From Sphingomonadales bacterium (GTDB taxonomy: Bacteria; Pseudomonadota; Alphaproteobacteria; Sphingomonadales; Sphingomonadaceae), in the NCBI GenBank assembly GCA_028871475.1, contig JAGWMZ010000002.1, forward strand, positions 62,001-126,000: DNA of 64,000 nt, read 5' to 3'. The position numbers and the translations under genes were made by a program. Below, in pieces: positions 35,040-44,524 of this stretch. Numbering within the stretch: position 1 is the first letter of the stretch; every line of letters begins with the position of its first letter. Under the pieces are notes generated by a model. That model worked only from the letters and a program-made list of their open reading frames with translations. It did not search any database and was not told the DNA's origin.

Positions 35040-35921
35040 GTGCGAATCAAAGGGCATATCAAAAAGATAGTCGGCATGGGCAGCCTGTTGGGCGCGCTTG
35101 CTCTGCCCCTTGTCGCTCTGCCCATTGCCGCTCTGGCCCAGCCCTTTGACAATCAGGCCGTCATCGCGCTCCATGCCGCAGGGCTGGGCGATGACACGAT
35201 CCTCGCCAAGATCGCCTCGCTGCCCTGCAATTACGATACATCGACCGGGCAGCTTATCGCGCTCAAGCACAGTGGCCTGTCCGATACGGTGATCGCCCAT
35301 ATGGTCAGGCGCTGCACCGGCGCGGAAAAGGCGCAAGGGCTCGATGAGGCCGGGCTCGACCCTGCCTCCATGCACAAGCCGGGCATCTATCTGGCACAGG
35401 GGGCGCAGGCCGGGCCGCCGCTCAAACCCTTGCGGCCAACCATCTCCTCGGCGATCAAGGTGGTGGGCAATGGCTCCATCCTCTTCCCGCGCCTGGCCAA
35501 GGTGGTGGTGCCGCTGGGCCATGCGCAGGCGATCAGCCAGGGCGACCATCCTGTCTTCTGGTTCTATTTCAACAAGGCCGACAAACGGGTCAATGAATTT
35601 GGCGGCCCGGTCACCCAGGCGGCGCAATCGCCCAGCGAATACAGCCTTGTCCATCTGCGGGTGGATGGCGATGTGCGGCAATTCGTCATCGGGCGGGTGC
35701 AGCCCTATGTCGGCGTGACCGGGGTGGACCCCAAATATGCCGTCGCTTTTGACGTGAACGAGGTGAGTGACGGCATTTTCCGCGTCGAGATGGTGCGCGG
35801 GCTCGAGCCGGGCGAATATGCCTTTGTGCTGCCCGGCACATCAGGCCGCAACACCACCTATCAGATGTATGATTTCGAGGTGACAGGCGCGCAGCCGCCC
35901 AAGCCCGCCGGAACGCGCTGA
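35040..35921 (+). CDS. Exported protein of unknown function
   Basis: A 293-aa protein with a signal peptide (basic n-region RIKGHIKK, hydrophobic core, cleavage near ALA-QP at about residue 33). Two short helical repeats follow: VIALHAAGLGDDTILAKI and LIALKHSGLSDTVIAHMV, with Cys in between and after. The body (about 135-293) is beta-rich with aromatic strands (HPVFWFYFNKAD, GEYAFVLPG), as in surface or periplasmic sandwich proteins. GTG 35040 with GGGGACGAG upstream fits best; ATG 35001 is an in-frame alternative without a ribosome binding site. No function can be assigned. Convergent with the M16 peptidase (33-bp gap). Confidence 0.75.
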   Translation: MRIKGHIKKIVGMGSLLGALALPLVALPIAALAQPFDNQAVIALHAAGLGDDTILAKIASLPCNYDTSTGQLIALKHSGLSDTVIAHMVRRCTGAEKAQGLDEAGLDPASMHKPGIYLAQGAQAGPPLKPLRPTISSAIKVVGNGSILFPRLAKVVVPLGHAQAISQGDHPVFWFYFNKADKRVNEFGGPVTQAAQSPSEYSLVHLRVDGDVRQFVIGRVQPYVGVTGVDPKYAVAFDVNEVSDGIFRVEMVRGLEPGEYAFVLPGTSGRNTTYQMYDFEVTGAQPPKPAGTR

Positions 35922-35954
35922 TCCGCGCCCCGGCAGGCACGTCAGGCGCCAAGG

Positions 35955-38804
35955 TTACGGCGTCACGGTCATCACCTCCACCGGCAGGCCGACCTTGGCC
36001 AGTTGCGGCTCGACCAGCTTGCGGTCCCCCACCACGACAAAGACCAGATCCTGCGGCTTGAATTGCGCGCGGATGGCATTGTCGAGCGCGGCGGCGTCGA
36101 TCTTGCGATAGAGCGCGGGCAGGCTGGCCTCGTAATCGTCGGGGCGGCCAAGGCGCAGATTGCTCAGCACCTCGCCCATCACCTGGCCATTGGTCTGCAC
36201 CTTGCCCGGCAGAGCGCGGATATTGCCATCGGTGGTGCGTTGCAGCTCGGCGGGGGTGACGGGCTTGGTGGTGGCCAGCTCCTTCATGTCGGCCAGCAGG
36301 GCGGTGATCGAATCGCCCGTGCGGTCGGTCTGCACCGGGGCCAGAACGATCAGGCTGCGCTGACCCACCGGCTGGCGCACGAGTGATTGCACGCCATAGG
36401 TCCAGCTCTTTTCCTCGCGCAGATCCATGTTGAGGCGCGAGAGGAAATCGCCGCCCAGCACTTCATTGGCCAGGTTGATCGCTTCCTGTCCGGGCTGGGT
36501 GCCGGTGACGGGCAGGACGCGCCCGGCCACGATCATCGACTGCGGGCTGCCGGGCCGGTCGATCAGCACGATACGGGGATTCGGGGCGGGAATGGCGGCG
36601 GTGATGGGCTTCGCCGGTTTCGGGCTGGCGGGCGCGGCCCAATGGCCGAAGCTGGCCTCAAGCTGCGGCTGCAACTGCGCCATGGTGACATCGCCCACCA
36701 CCACGATGCGGGCGAGATCGGGGCGCAACCATTTGGCCTGGGCCGCGCGCAGCATATCGGGCGTGAAGGCGCTGATGCTGGCCTTGTCGCCCAGCCCGTC
36801 GCCAGCGTGGCCATAGGGATGGTTGGGGCCGAAAAGGATGGGGTTGAAGACGTGGAAGGCCAGCCCCTGCGGGCTGGCCAGCGTCTGCGACAGTTGGGCC
36901 AGCCGTTCCTGCTTGATGCGCGCCACCTCGGCGGGTGCAAAGGCGGGGTGGCGCACCACATCGGCCAGCAGGTCGAGCGAGGGCGCGAGATTGGCGGTGA
37001 GGGCAGAGAGCGACACCGTGCTGTCATCCATGCCCGCCGAGGCGCTGATGCTGGCGCCCAGACGCTCCTGCTCCTCGCGCAGGGCGGTGGCGCTGTAGCG
37101 ATCGGTGCCTTCGTCCAGCATGGCCATCAACATGCCCTGCGTGCCGGGCGTATCGAGCGCATCGCCAGCGATCCCCGCATTGAAATCCACCGTGACCAGC
37201 ACCTTGGGCACGGCTGTGCGCCGCGCCAGCACCACCTCTATACCGTTCGACAGACGCGCGCGTTCCAGCGCGGGGAAGGTGAGGTGATCGACCGGCGCCA
37301 CGGGCGGCGCGGTGCGCGGGGCCGATTGCGCCACGGGGGGCACCGGCAGCTTGAGGTCGGGTTTGGGATGGGGGCTGCTTGCCTCGTCACCCCAGCCGCC
37401 CAGCTGGTCGCCGCTCTCTGTGCGCTTGCCCGGCGTCACGGCCAGCATCAGCGCCGGGCGGCCCAGCCATTTGTCCATCGCCGCCTTGACCTTGGCCGGG
37501 GTCTCGCCGGCGATCTCTTCGAGATCCTTGCGGTATTCCGCCGGGTTGCCCGAATAGAGCAGGCCCTCGGCCAGCGTTGCGCCCTTGCCGCCAAAGCCGC
37601 CGACGACTTCCAGCGCGCCGATCTCGTTGGACACTTCGCGGGTGGCCGCGCGGCGCACTTCGTCGGCGCTGGGGCCTTCCTTGAGGAATTTGGCGACTTC
37701 CTCATCAAGCGCCGCCTCTGCCACCTTGCGGTCGACGCCCGGCTTCACATCCATGCTCACGGTCAGGATCGAGATCTGCTCATGCTGCTCGACATCGGCG
37801 CTGACCGAGACGGCCAGTTGGCGTCCGCGCACCAGCGCATTGTCGAGCCGCGAGGAGGCAAGGCCACCCAGCACCGACATGCCCACCTCCAGCGCGGGCG
37901 CATCGACATCATTGGTGCCCGGCCCCGACCAGAAGCGTGACAGGCGTGTGGTGGCGACCTGATCGGTCATCTCGCGGCGGATGGGGGCGGGCAGCGTGAC
38001 GGGGCCTGCCACCACCGGCTTGACCAGCGGCCCGGCGGGAATGTCGCCGAAATATTTTTCGACCAGCGGGCGGGCGGTCGCCACGTCAATGTCGCCGGCC
38101 AGCACCAGAATGGCATTGCCCGGCGCGTAATGATCGGTGAACCAGCGGCGCACATCGGTCAGCGTGGCGGCATCAAGATCGCCCATCGATCCGATGGTGG
38201 TGTGGTGATAGGGGTGGCCGATGGGAAAGAGGTCGGCCACGGTGTATTGGGTCAGGCCATAGGGCTGGTTGTCGCCCTGACGCTTTTCATTTTCGACCAC
38301 GCCGCGCTGTTTATCCAGCTTGTCCTGAGTGACGGCGCCCAGCAGATGGCCCATGCGGTCGCTTTCCTCGAAGAGGGCGAGGGGCAGGGCGCCGGTGGGC
38401 ACGGTTTCGACATAGTTGGTGCGGTCATACCAGGTCGAGCCATTGGTCGAATCAGACCCGGCCGCTTCGAGCGGCTCATCGAAATTGGGAACATTCTCGC
38501 TACCGCCAAAGAAGAGATGCTCGTAGAGATGGGCAAAGCCGGTATGGCCCTTGGGTTCATTCTTTGAACCGACGCGGTAATAGGTGGTGACGCCGATGAT
38601 CGGCGTCTTGCGGTCGGTATGGATGATGACGGTGAGGCCATTCTTCAGCTTGAAGGTCTCGTAGGGTATGTCCACGGCCTTCACCAGCTGGGAGAGCGGG
38701 GCGGGTTTGGCCATGGTGGCCGCTGGTGCATGAGTTTGCGCGATGGAAGCGGCAGGAACCAGCAGCAGGGTGGAGACGAGAAGCAAAGCTTTGGCAGTGC
38801 GCAT
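35955..38804 (-). CDS. Secreted M16 family zinc peptidase (two-unit)
   Basis: A 949-aa pitrilysin-family peptidase with a signal peptide (LLLVSTLLLVPAASIAQ). The inverted zinc motif HLYEH (His92, Glu95, His96) is followed by the distal Glu in VVENEKR (about 171). The second half repeats the M16 fold without the zinc motif, as is normal for the inactive C-terminal unit. It probably degrades peptides in the periplasm. ATG 38804 has AGAGGA upstream. The frame continues 5' across the clpB promoter but that part is not coding. Confidence 0.92.
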   Translation of the reverse strand: MRTAKALLLVSTLLLVPAASIAQTHAPAATMAKPAPLSQLVKAVDIPYETFKLKNGLTVIIHTDRKTPIIGVTTYYRVGSKNEPKGHTGFAHLYEHLFFGGSENVPNFDEPLEAAGSDSTNGSTWYDRTNYVETVPTGALPLALFEESDRMGHLLGAVTQDKLDKQRGVVENEKRQGDNQPYGLTQYTVADLFPIGHPYHHTTIGSMGDLDAATLTDVRRWFTDHYAPGNAILVLAGDIDVATARPLVEKYFGDIPAGPLVKPVVAGPVTLPAPIRREMTDQVATTRLSRFWSGPGTNDVDAPALEVGMSVLGGLASSRLDNALVRGRQLAVSVSADVEQHEQISILTVSMDVKPGVDRKVAEAALDEEVAKFLKEGPSADEVRRAATREVSNEIGALEVVGGFGGKGATLAEGLLYSGNPAEYRKDLEEIAGETPAKVKAAMDKWLGRPALMLAVTPGKRTESGDQLGGWGDEASSPHPKPDLKLPVPPVAQSAPRTAPPVAPVDHLTFPALERARLSNGIEVVLARRTAVPKVLVTVDFNAGIAGDALDTPGTQGMLMAMLDEGTDRYSATALREEQERLGASISASAGMDDSTVSLSALTANLAPSLDLLADVVRHPAFAPAEVARIKQERLAQLSQTLASPQGLAFHVFNPILFGPNHPYGHAGDGLGDKASISAFTPDMLRAAQAKWLRPDLARIVVVGDVTMAQLQPQLEASFGHWAAPASPKPAKPITAAIPAPNPRIVLIDRPGSPQSMIVAGRVLPVTGTQPGQEAINLANEVLGGDFLSRLNMDLREEKSWTYGVQSLVRQPVGQRSLIVLAPVQTDRTGDSITALLADMKELATTKPVTPAELQRTTDGNIRALPGKVQTNGQVMGEVLSNLRLGRPDDYEASLPALYRKIDAAALDNAIRAQFKPQDLVFVVVGDRKLVEPQLAKVGLPVEVMTVTP

Positions 38805-38937
38805 GAACGGTCCTCTTGGGAAGGATGGGGGGCGAGCCTGTGGCAGAGGTGTAGAGCGGCATGGCGGCAGTGCCAACCGTCGAAGTCGCCGCTGACGTGT
38901 CAGGAGCAAAGATGGACGTGAAAATTTGATCCATGTC

Positions 38938-38965
38938 CTTGTGTGGTAAAACGGCAACACTATCT
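38938..38965 (+). promoter_or_regulatory. Heat-shock promoter candidate for clpB
   Basis: CTTG (38938-38941) and CTATCT (38960-38965) with 18 bp between match the alphaproteobacterial RpoH pattern. Transcription would start about 20 nt before clpB, just upstream of AGGAGG (38977-38982). Confidence 0.6.
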
Positions 38966-38992
38966 CTTGGCTGAACAGGAGGTTTGATACCC

Positions 38993-41569
38993 ATGAATCT
39001 CGAAAAATTTACCGATCGCGCCAAGGGTTTCCTGCAAGCGGCGCAAACGCTGGCGATCCGCCTCTCGCATCAGCGCATCACGCCCGACCACTTGCTCAAG
39101 GCCCTGCTGGAGGACAGCGAGGGCATGGCCTCGGGCCTCATTCAGCGCGCGGGTGGTAACCCTGCGCTGGCCGTGGCGCAGGTGGATACGGCGCTGGGCA
39201 AGATCCCGGCGGTGTCAGGCGGCGGCGCGCAGCAGCCCCCGGGGCTGGACAATGACGCCGTGCGCGTTCTCGACAGCGCCGAGCAGCTTTCGAACAAGGC
39301 GGGTGACAGTTTCGTCGCCGTGCAGCGCATTTTGCAGGCGCTGGCGCTCAGCACCGGCCCGGCCGGTCAGGCGCTGAAGGCGGCCGGCGTGGATGTGCAC
39401 GGGCTGGAGCAGGCGATCCGCGACCTGACCGGCGGGCGCAGCGCCGACAATGCCAGCGCCGAAAACGCCTATGAGGCGATGAAGAAATATGCCCGCGACC
39501 TGACGCAGGCGGCGCGCGACGGCAAGCTGGACCCGGTGATCGGCCGCGACGAGGAAATCCGTCGCACCATCCAGATCCTGGCGCGGCGCACCAAGAACAA
39601 CCCGGCGCTGATCGGTGAACCGGGCGTGGGCAAGACGGCGATCGCCGAGGGTCTTGCCCTGCGCATTGCCAATGGCGATGTGCCCGACAGCCTGAAGGAC
39701 CGCCGCCTGATGGCGCTCGACATGGGATCGCTGATCGCGGGCGCCAAATATCGCGGTGAGTTCGAGGAACGGCTGAAGGCGGTTCTGGACGAGGTGAAGG
39801 GCGCGGAAGGGGAAATCATCCTCTTCATCGACGAGATGCACACGCTGATCGGCGCGGGCAAAAGCGAGGGGGCGATGGATGCGGGCAATCTGCTGAAACC
39901 TGCTCTCGCGCGCGGCGAGCTGCATTGCATCGGCGCGACCACGCTGGATGAATATCAGAAGTACGTCGAGAAAGATCCCGCATTGCAGCGCCGGTTCCAG
40001 CCGGTGTTTGTGGGCGAGCCGACGGTGGAGGACACGATCAGCATCCTGCGTGGCCTCAAGGAAAAGTATGAGGTCCACCATGGCGTGCGCATCGCGGACA
40101 ATGCGATCGTGGCCGCGGCAACCCTGTCGAACCGCTACATCGCCGACCGTTTCCTGCCCGACAAGGCGATCGATCTGATGGATGAGGCCGCCAGCCGCAT
40201 CCGCATGGAGGTGGAGAGCAAGCCCGAGGAAATCGAGACGCTCGACCGCCGCATCATCCAGCTCAAGATCGAGGAAATGGCGCTGGCCAAGGAGAGCGAT
40301 CAGGCGTCGAAAGACCGGCTGGAGACGCTGCGCGAGGAACTGGCCAATGCCGAGCAGCGCAGCGCCGAGCTGACCACCCGCTGGCAGAACGAGCGCGACA
40401 AGATCGCCGCCGAGGGCAAGATCAAGGAGCAACTCGACGCCGCGCGCATCGAGTTGGAGCAGGCCCAGCGTCAGGGCGACCTGGCCAAGGCGGGGCAACT
40501 GACCTATGGCCGCATCCCCGAGCTGGAGAAGCAGCTTGCCGAGGCGCATGAGACGAGCAGCAACGCCATGCTGCGCGAGGAGGTGACTGCCGACGACATC
40601 GCCGCCGTGGTCAGCCGCTGGACGGGCGTGCCGGTCGACCGCATGTTGCAGGGCGAGCGCGAGAAGTTGCTCAAGATGGAAGAGGTGATCGGCGCCCGTG
40701 TCATTGGCCAGAAGGATGCGGTGGTCGCCGTGTCCAAGGCAGTGCGCCGCGCGCGCGCTGGCCTGCAGGACCCGAACCGGCCTCTGGGCAGCTTCCTGTT
40801 CCTGGGCCCCACGGGCGTCGGCAAGACCGAGCTGACCAAGGCGCTGGCCGGCTTCCTCTTCGACGATGACAACGCCATGGTGCGCATCGACATGAGCGAG
40901 TTCATGGAGAAGCACGCTGTCTCGCGTCTGATCGGCGCCCCTCCGGGCTATGTCGGCTATGACGAGGGCGGGGTGCTGACCGAGGCCGTGCGTCGCCGCC
41001 CCTATCAGGTGGTGCTGTTCGACGAGGTGGAGAAGGCCCATCCCGATGTGTTCAACGTGCTGTTGCAGGTGCTCGACGATGGCCGCCTGACCGATGGTCA
41101 GGGCCGCGTGGTGGACTTCACCAACACGCTGATCATCCTGACCAGCAATCTGGGTAGCCAGTATCTGGCCAATCTGGACGAAGGGCAGGATGTGTCGAGT
41201 GTCGAGCCGCAGGTGATGGAGATCGTGCGCGGGCATTTCCGCCCTGAGTTCCTGAACCGTCTGGACGAGATCATCCTGTTCCACCGCCTTGGCGTCGAGC
41301 ACATGGCGCCCATCGTCGAGATCCAGGTGGCCCGCGTGCAGAAGCTGCTCAAGGATCGCAAGATCACGCTGGAGCTGTCGGATGGTGCCAAGCGCTGGCT
41401 GGGCCGGGTGGGCTATGATCCGGTCTATGGCGCGCGGCCGCTCAAGCGGGCGGTGCAGAAATATCTGCAGGACCCGCTGGCCGAAAAGCTGCTGGCCGGC
41501 GAGGTGCCCGATGGTTCGACCGTGTCCATTAGGGATGGGGATGGGCATCTGGAAATGAGTGTGGAGTGA
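38993..41569 (+). CDS. clpB: ATP-dependent disaggregase ClpB
   Basis: An 858-aa Hsp100 protein with the N-domain (about 1-145) and AAA1 with Walker [10 protein letters not shown]. The long coiled-coil M-domain (about 400-530, rich in Glu/Leu/Arg) and AAA2 with GPTGVGKTE follow. The absence of a ClpP-binding IGF/L loop and the presence of the M-domain identify ClpB rather than ClpA/C. It rescues aggregated proteins with DnaK. Start ATG 38993 with AGGAGG 10 nt upstream; the in-frame TTG at 38984 is less likely. Palindromic element B follows. Confidence 0.97.
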   Translation: MNLEKFTDRAKGFLQAAQTLAIRLSHQRITPDHLLKALLEDSEGMASGLIQRAGGNPALAVAQVDTALGKIPAVSGGGAQQPPGLDNDAVRVLDSAEQLSNKAGDSFVAVQRILQALALSTGPAGQALKAAGVDVHGLEQAIRDLTGGRSADNASAENAYEAMKKYARDLTQAARDGKLDPVIGRDEEIRRTIQILARRTKNNPALIGEPGVGKTAIAEGLALRIANGDVPDSLKDRRLMALDMGSLIAGAKYRGEFEERLKAVLDEVKGAEGEIILFIDEMHTLIGAGKSEGAMDAGNLLKPALARGELHCIGATTLDEYQKYVEKDPALQRRFQPVFVGEPTVEDTISILRGLKEKYEVHHGVRIADNAIVAAATLSNRYIADRFLPDKAIDLMDEAASRIRMEVESKPEEIETLDRRIIQLKIEEMALAKESDQASKDRLETLREELANAEQRSAELTTRWQNERDKIAAEGKIKEQLDAARIELEQAQRQGDLAKAGQLTYGRIPELEKQLAEAHETSSNAMLREEVTADDIAAVVSRWTGVPVDRMLQGEREKLLKMEEVIGARVIGQKDAVVAVSKAVRRARAGLQDPNRPLGSFLFLGPTGVGKTELTKALAGFLFDDDNAMVRIDMSEFMEKHAVSRLIGAPPGYVGYDEGGVLTEAVRRRPYQVVLFDEVEKAHPDVFNVLLQVLDDGRLTDGQGRVVDFTNTLIILTSNLGSQYLANLDEGQDVSSVEPQVMEIVRGHFRPEFLNRLDEIILFHRLGVEHMAPIVEIQVARVQKLLKDRKITLELSDGAKRWLGRVGYDPVYGARPLKRAVQKYLQDPLAEKLLAGEVPDGSTVSIRDGDGHLEMSVE

Positions 41570-41871
41570 AAAGGGAAGGCCGGGGGTGGCGTTGATGTGC
41601 CGATTTCTCCAGAGAAATCGTTGGGCCCCCGGCCCCCATGACATCTTCCGACGAAGCGGGAGTAGCGCATGATCGTAGACTGACCTGGCAGCGCCGCAGG
41701 CTTTCATTCTGAGAGCGCAGTGCGGCGTTTCCTGCCTGTGGCGCGGCGATACTGGCGCGCCGGTTCAACCGATCACCGCCTTTCCAAACGAATGGGAGCG
41801 CGAGGGCGCCCTGGCTTGTCGCACGCGACAAGCGCACGCTTGGTGGCCCTCGCACTTCTCTTTTCTTTCTT
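41570..41871 (+). repeat. Palindromic intergenic element, copy B
   Basis: The gap of 353 bp after clpB holds the longest copy. First hairpin: GGCCGGGGG (41578-41586) with CCCCCGGCC (41626-41634); its loop encloses a second perfect hairpin CGATTTCT/AGAAATCG (41601-41620). CCCATGACATCTTCCG follows. Central inverted repeat: GCGCCGCAGGC (41691-41701) with GCCTGTGGCGC (41734-41744), one G-T mismatch. Last hairpin: GGGAGCGCGAGGGC...GGCCCTCGCAC (about 41793-41854) with a T-rich tail; its loop carries GCTTGTCG/CGACAAGC (41814-41833). Nothing coding is seen up to the SDR gene at 41923, apart from its ribosome binding site. Confidence 0.85.
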
Positions 41872-41922
41872 GAACTCCCCGCTCCTCTCTGTTTAATCGA
41901 TCCCTTAAAAGAGAGGTTCGCC

Positions 41923-42708
41923 ATGCACATTACATCGTCCACCGCAGCCATCGTCACCGGCGGAGCCTCGGGGCTTGGCCTTGCCACCGCGCGGGCCTTG
42001 GCAGCGCTTGGCGCGAAGGTGACCATTTTCGACCGTAACGAGCAGGCGGGCGAAGATGCTGCGCGCGAGATCGGCGGGTTGTTCGCCTGCGTGGATGTGA
42101 CCAGCGACGACAGCGTGGCGGAAGGCTTTGCCAAGGCCCGCGCAGCGCATGGGCAGGAGCGGATTCTCGTCAATTGCGCGGGGATCGTGGCGGGCGCGAG
42201 GACGGTGGGGCGCGACAAGGCGACCGGCGCGCCGCGCGCGCACCGGCTGGCTGATTTTCAGCGGGTGATCGACATCAATCTGGTCGGCACCTTCCGCTGC
42301 ATCGTGGGCAGCGCGGCGGGCATGGTAACGCTGGACCCGATCGACGCGGACGGCCAGCGCGGTGTCATCGTCAACACCGCCAGCATCGCCGCGCAGGATG
42401 GGCAGATCGGCCAGGCTGCCTATGCCGCCAGCAAGGCGGGCGTGGCGGGGCTGACCCTGCCGGTGGCGCGCGACCTGATGAGCGAGGGCATTCGCGTCAA
42501 CACTATTCTGCCAGGCATTTGCGAAACCCCGATGATGAAGGATCTACCAGAGGCGACCGTGGCGGCGCTGGCGGCCAATGTGCCCTTCCCCAAGCGCCTT
42601 GGCCGGGCGGAAGATTATGCGCAGGCCGCCCTCTTCCTCATCCAGCATGATTACATGAATGGCGAATGCATCCGCATGGATGGCGCCATCCGCATGGGGC
42701 CGCGTTGA
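41923..42708 (+). CDS. Short-chain dehydrogenase (3-hydroxyacyl-CoA dehydrogenase type 2-like)
   Basis: A 261-aa SDR. Cofactor motif TGGASGLG (12-19), NCAG (84-87), and catalytic Ser154, Tyr167 and Lys171 (YAASK). Asp in IFDRN after strand 2 suggests NAD(H). The insert around 90-110 and the GTFRC region resemble HSD10-type 3-hydroxyacyl-CoA dehydrogenases of fatty or branched-chain acyl oxidation. GAGAGG precedes the ATG. It is coupled to the TetR regulator gene by TGATG, so the pair may be an autoregulated unit. Confidence 0.9.
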   Translation: MHITSSTAAIVTGGASGLGLATARALAALGAKVTIFDRNEQAGEDAAREIGGLFACVDVTSDDSVAEGFAKARAAHGQERILVNCAGIVAGARTVGRDKATGAPRAHRLADFQRVIDINLVGTFRCIVGSAAGMVTLDPIDADGQRGVIVNTASIAAQDGQIGQAAYAASKAGVAGLTLPVARDLMSEGIRVNTILPGICETPMMKDLPEATVAALAANVPFPKRLGRAEDYAQAALFLIQHDYMNGECIRMDGAIRMGPR

Positions 42709-43328
42709 TGGACGCCCTCGCACCGCTGGCCGCGCGTGACCAGTTGCTCGACACGGCCAGCGCGATCATGCGCGAGGAGGACACGGTTGATGTCTCGCTT
42801 TCGGAACTGGCGGCGCGCTCGGGCCTGAATTCGGCGCTGGTCAAATATTACTTCGGCAACAAGGCGGGGCTGATGACCGCCCTGCTGGAACGCGATTTCG
42901 CCGCGATCCGCAAAGCGGTCGATACGCTGCTGGCCAAGGATGCCGACCCGGAAACCAAGCTGCGGCTGCATATGTCCGCCGTGGTCGATACGTTCTTCGC
43001 CACGCCCTACATCCACCGTCTGCTGATGCGCCAGATCCGCGAGGAACCCCCCGCCGAGGCGCAGCGGCTGGCCGACATGTGCCTGAAACCGTTGCTCAGC
43101 GCCTATGAAACGCTGATCCATGACGGCGTTGTGGCCGGGGTGTTTCGCCCGGTGGACCCGCAACTGTTCTATTTCACTGTCATCGGCGCGGCGGACAGGT
43201 TCTTCTCCGCACGGCTGGTGCTGCATTATTGTTCCGACCGCGATGTGCTGGACGAGGCACTGCGGGACCGTTACCGCACCCATCTCAACGATTTTGTGGT
43301 GGCAGGCATTCTTGTGCGGCAAGGTTGA
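42708..43328 (+). CDS. TetR-family transcriptional regulator
   Basis: A 206-aa regulator. The helix-turn-helix is at about 25-55 (VSLSELAARSGLNSALVKYYFGNKAGLM). The ligand-binding domain carries a TetR C-terminal helix set and Cys/His-containing face (IHRLLMRQIREEPP). Its ATG lies in the stop of the SDR gene, so it is expressed with it and may sense an acyl-CoA or related metabolite; that is inference. Target operators are not identified. Confidence 0.9.
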   Translation: MDALAPLAARDQLLDTASAIMREEDTVDVSLSELAARSGLNSALVKYYFGNKAGLMTALLERDFAAIRKAVDTLLAKDADPETKLRLHMSAVVDTFFATPYIHRLLMRQIREEPPAEAQRLADMCLKPLLSAYETLIHDGVVAGVFRPVDPQLFYFTVIGAADRFFSARLVLHYCSDRDVLDEALRDRYRTHLNDFVVAGILVRQG

Positions 43329-43391
43329 GCGGCGCTCAAGCTGTCACAATCGCCAGCCATAACAATGCGATGAATGGGGAAACAGACATCC

Positions 43392-44261
43392 ATGTGGCAT
43401 ATTGGTGTGATGGGCGGTTCGGGGCTGGCTGAAGGGCTGGGTCTGGAAGATGCGCAGGAGATCCGCGTCAGCAGCCCCTTTGGGGCGCCCTCGGGCCCGG
43501 TGGTGCAGGGGCATATCGGCGCGGTGAAGCTGACCTTCATGGCGCGCCATGGTGCCGGCCATGCCATTTCGCCTTCGGCCATCAACTACCGCGCCAACAT
43601 CGATGTGATGAAGCGCTGCGGCGTTACCGATCTCATCTCGCTCTCAGCCATTGGTTCGCTGCGTGAGGAGATGGCGCCCGGCCATGTCATCGCCGTCGAC
43701 CAGTTGATCGACCGTACCCACGGCCGCGAGATGAGCTTCTTCGGCCCCGGTCTTGTCGCCCATGTCAGCCTGGCCGACCCGGTCTGCCCGCGCCTGTCAG
43801 GCTTTCTGGCCGATGCCGCCGCGCGGGCCGGGGCGAGGGTGCACCCCTCCGGCTGTTATGTGGCGATCGAGGGGCCGCAATTTTCCACCCGCGCCGAAAG
43901 CCGCATGTATCGTGCCTGGGGCGCCGATGTCATCGGCATGACCGCCATGCCCGAGGCGCGCCTCGCCCGCGAGGCCGAACTGCCCTACGCCATCCTCGGC
44001 ATGGTCACCGATTATGATGCCTGGCGTGACAGCGAGGCCGGCGTCGAAGCCGCCGAGGTGTTCGCCGTGATGAAGGCCAATGCGGCCACCGCGCGCGCCG
44101 CCGTGCGCGAACTGTTGGCATTGCTGCCGCAGGTGCGCGAGGCCAGCCCGATCGACCGGGCGCTTGATCACGCCTTTGCCACGGCGCCGGGTTCGCGGGA
44201 TGCGGGATTGATGGCGCGGCTGGATGCTGTGGCTGGGCGGGTTTTGTTTGGGAAGAAATAA
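43392..44261 (+). CDS. mtnP: S-methyl-5'-thioadenosine phosphorylase
   Basis: A 289-aa family 2 nucleoside phosphorylase. N-terminal IGVMGGSGL, phosphate-binding FMARHGAGH, the substrate block SAIGSLREEMAPG and AIEGPQFSTRAESRMYR, and GMTAMPEARLAREAELPYA. It cleaves methylthioadenosine to adenine and methylthioribose 1-phosphate in the methionine salvage pathway. ATG 43392 is preferred, with GGGGA upstream; ATG 43374 would add six residues. Palindromic element C follows within 10 bp of the stop. Confidence 0.93.
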   Translation: MWHIGVMGGSGLAEGLGLEDAQEIRVSSPFGAPSGPVVQGHIGAVKLTFMARHGAGHAISPSAINYRANIDVMKRCGVTDLISLSAIGSLREEMAPGHVIAVDQLIDRTHGREMSFFGPGLVAHVSLADPVCPRLSGFLADAAARAGARVHPSGCYVAIEGPQFSTRAESRMYRAWGADVIGMTAMPEARLAREAELPYAILGMVTDYDAWRDSEAGVEAAEVFAVMKANAATARAAVRELLALLPQVREASPIDRALDHAFATAPGSRDAGLMARLDAVAGRVLFGKK

Positions 44262-44269
44262 GAAGGGAT

Positions 44270-44520
44270 GAAGCAGGGGGCCGTATAACGAGCGCTTGTC
44301 GCGAGCGACAAGCTACGGGGCCCCCTGCACCCCCGTTACGTCTTCCGATACTCTCCACCTGCGCAGTCTGTCGGCGCCGCAGGCAAAATAGATGGGAAGC
44401 GTAGTTCTGGGGTTTCATGCCTGCGGCGCGGCGATGCAGGCGCTCGGGTTCAGGCGATGACGCCCTCTCCAAACATAAGGGAGCGCGAGGGCGATGGCCC
44501 TCGCACTTCTCTTTTCCTTC
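44270..44520 (+). repeat. Palindromic intergenic element, copy C
   Basis: Complete copy between convergent genes. First hairpin GCAGGGGGCC (44273-44282) with GGCCCCCTGC (44319-44328); its loop holds GCTTGTCGC/GCGACAAGC (44294-44313). Then CACCCCCGTTACGTCTTCCG. Central inverted repeat CGCCGCAGGC (44375-44384) with GCCTGCGGCG (44419-44428). Last hairpin GCGAGGGC (44485-44492), loop GATG, GCCCTCGC (44497-44504), with tail ACTTCTCTTTTCCTTC, which looks like a terminator for mtnP. The interval 44290-44313 is an exact reverse complement of 54245-54268 in copy D. Confidence 0.88.
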
Positions 44521-44524
44521 TTCC

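Noticed and set aside
36387..37940. A 517-residue frame antisense to the M16 peptidase
   Set aside because: Shadow of the peptidase gene; composition is Arg/Gly/His-rich with no family features.
39215..41707. An 830-residue open frame on the strand opposite clpB
   Set aside because: It mirrors clpB codon by codon and has a His/Leu/Gly/Asp-rich composition typical of antisense frames in GC-rich genes; no domain or ribosome binding site.
41893..41908. TTAA...TTAA pair before the SDR gene as a CtrA site
   Set aside because: The spacer is 8 bp, not 7, and no CC follows; probably chance in AT-richer leader sequence.
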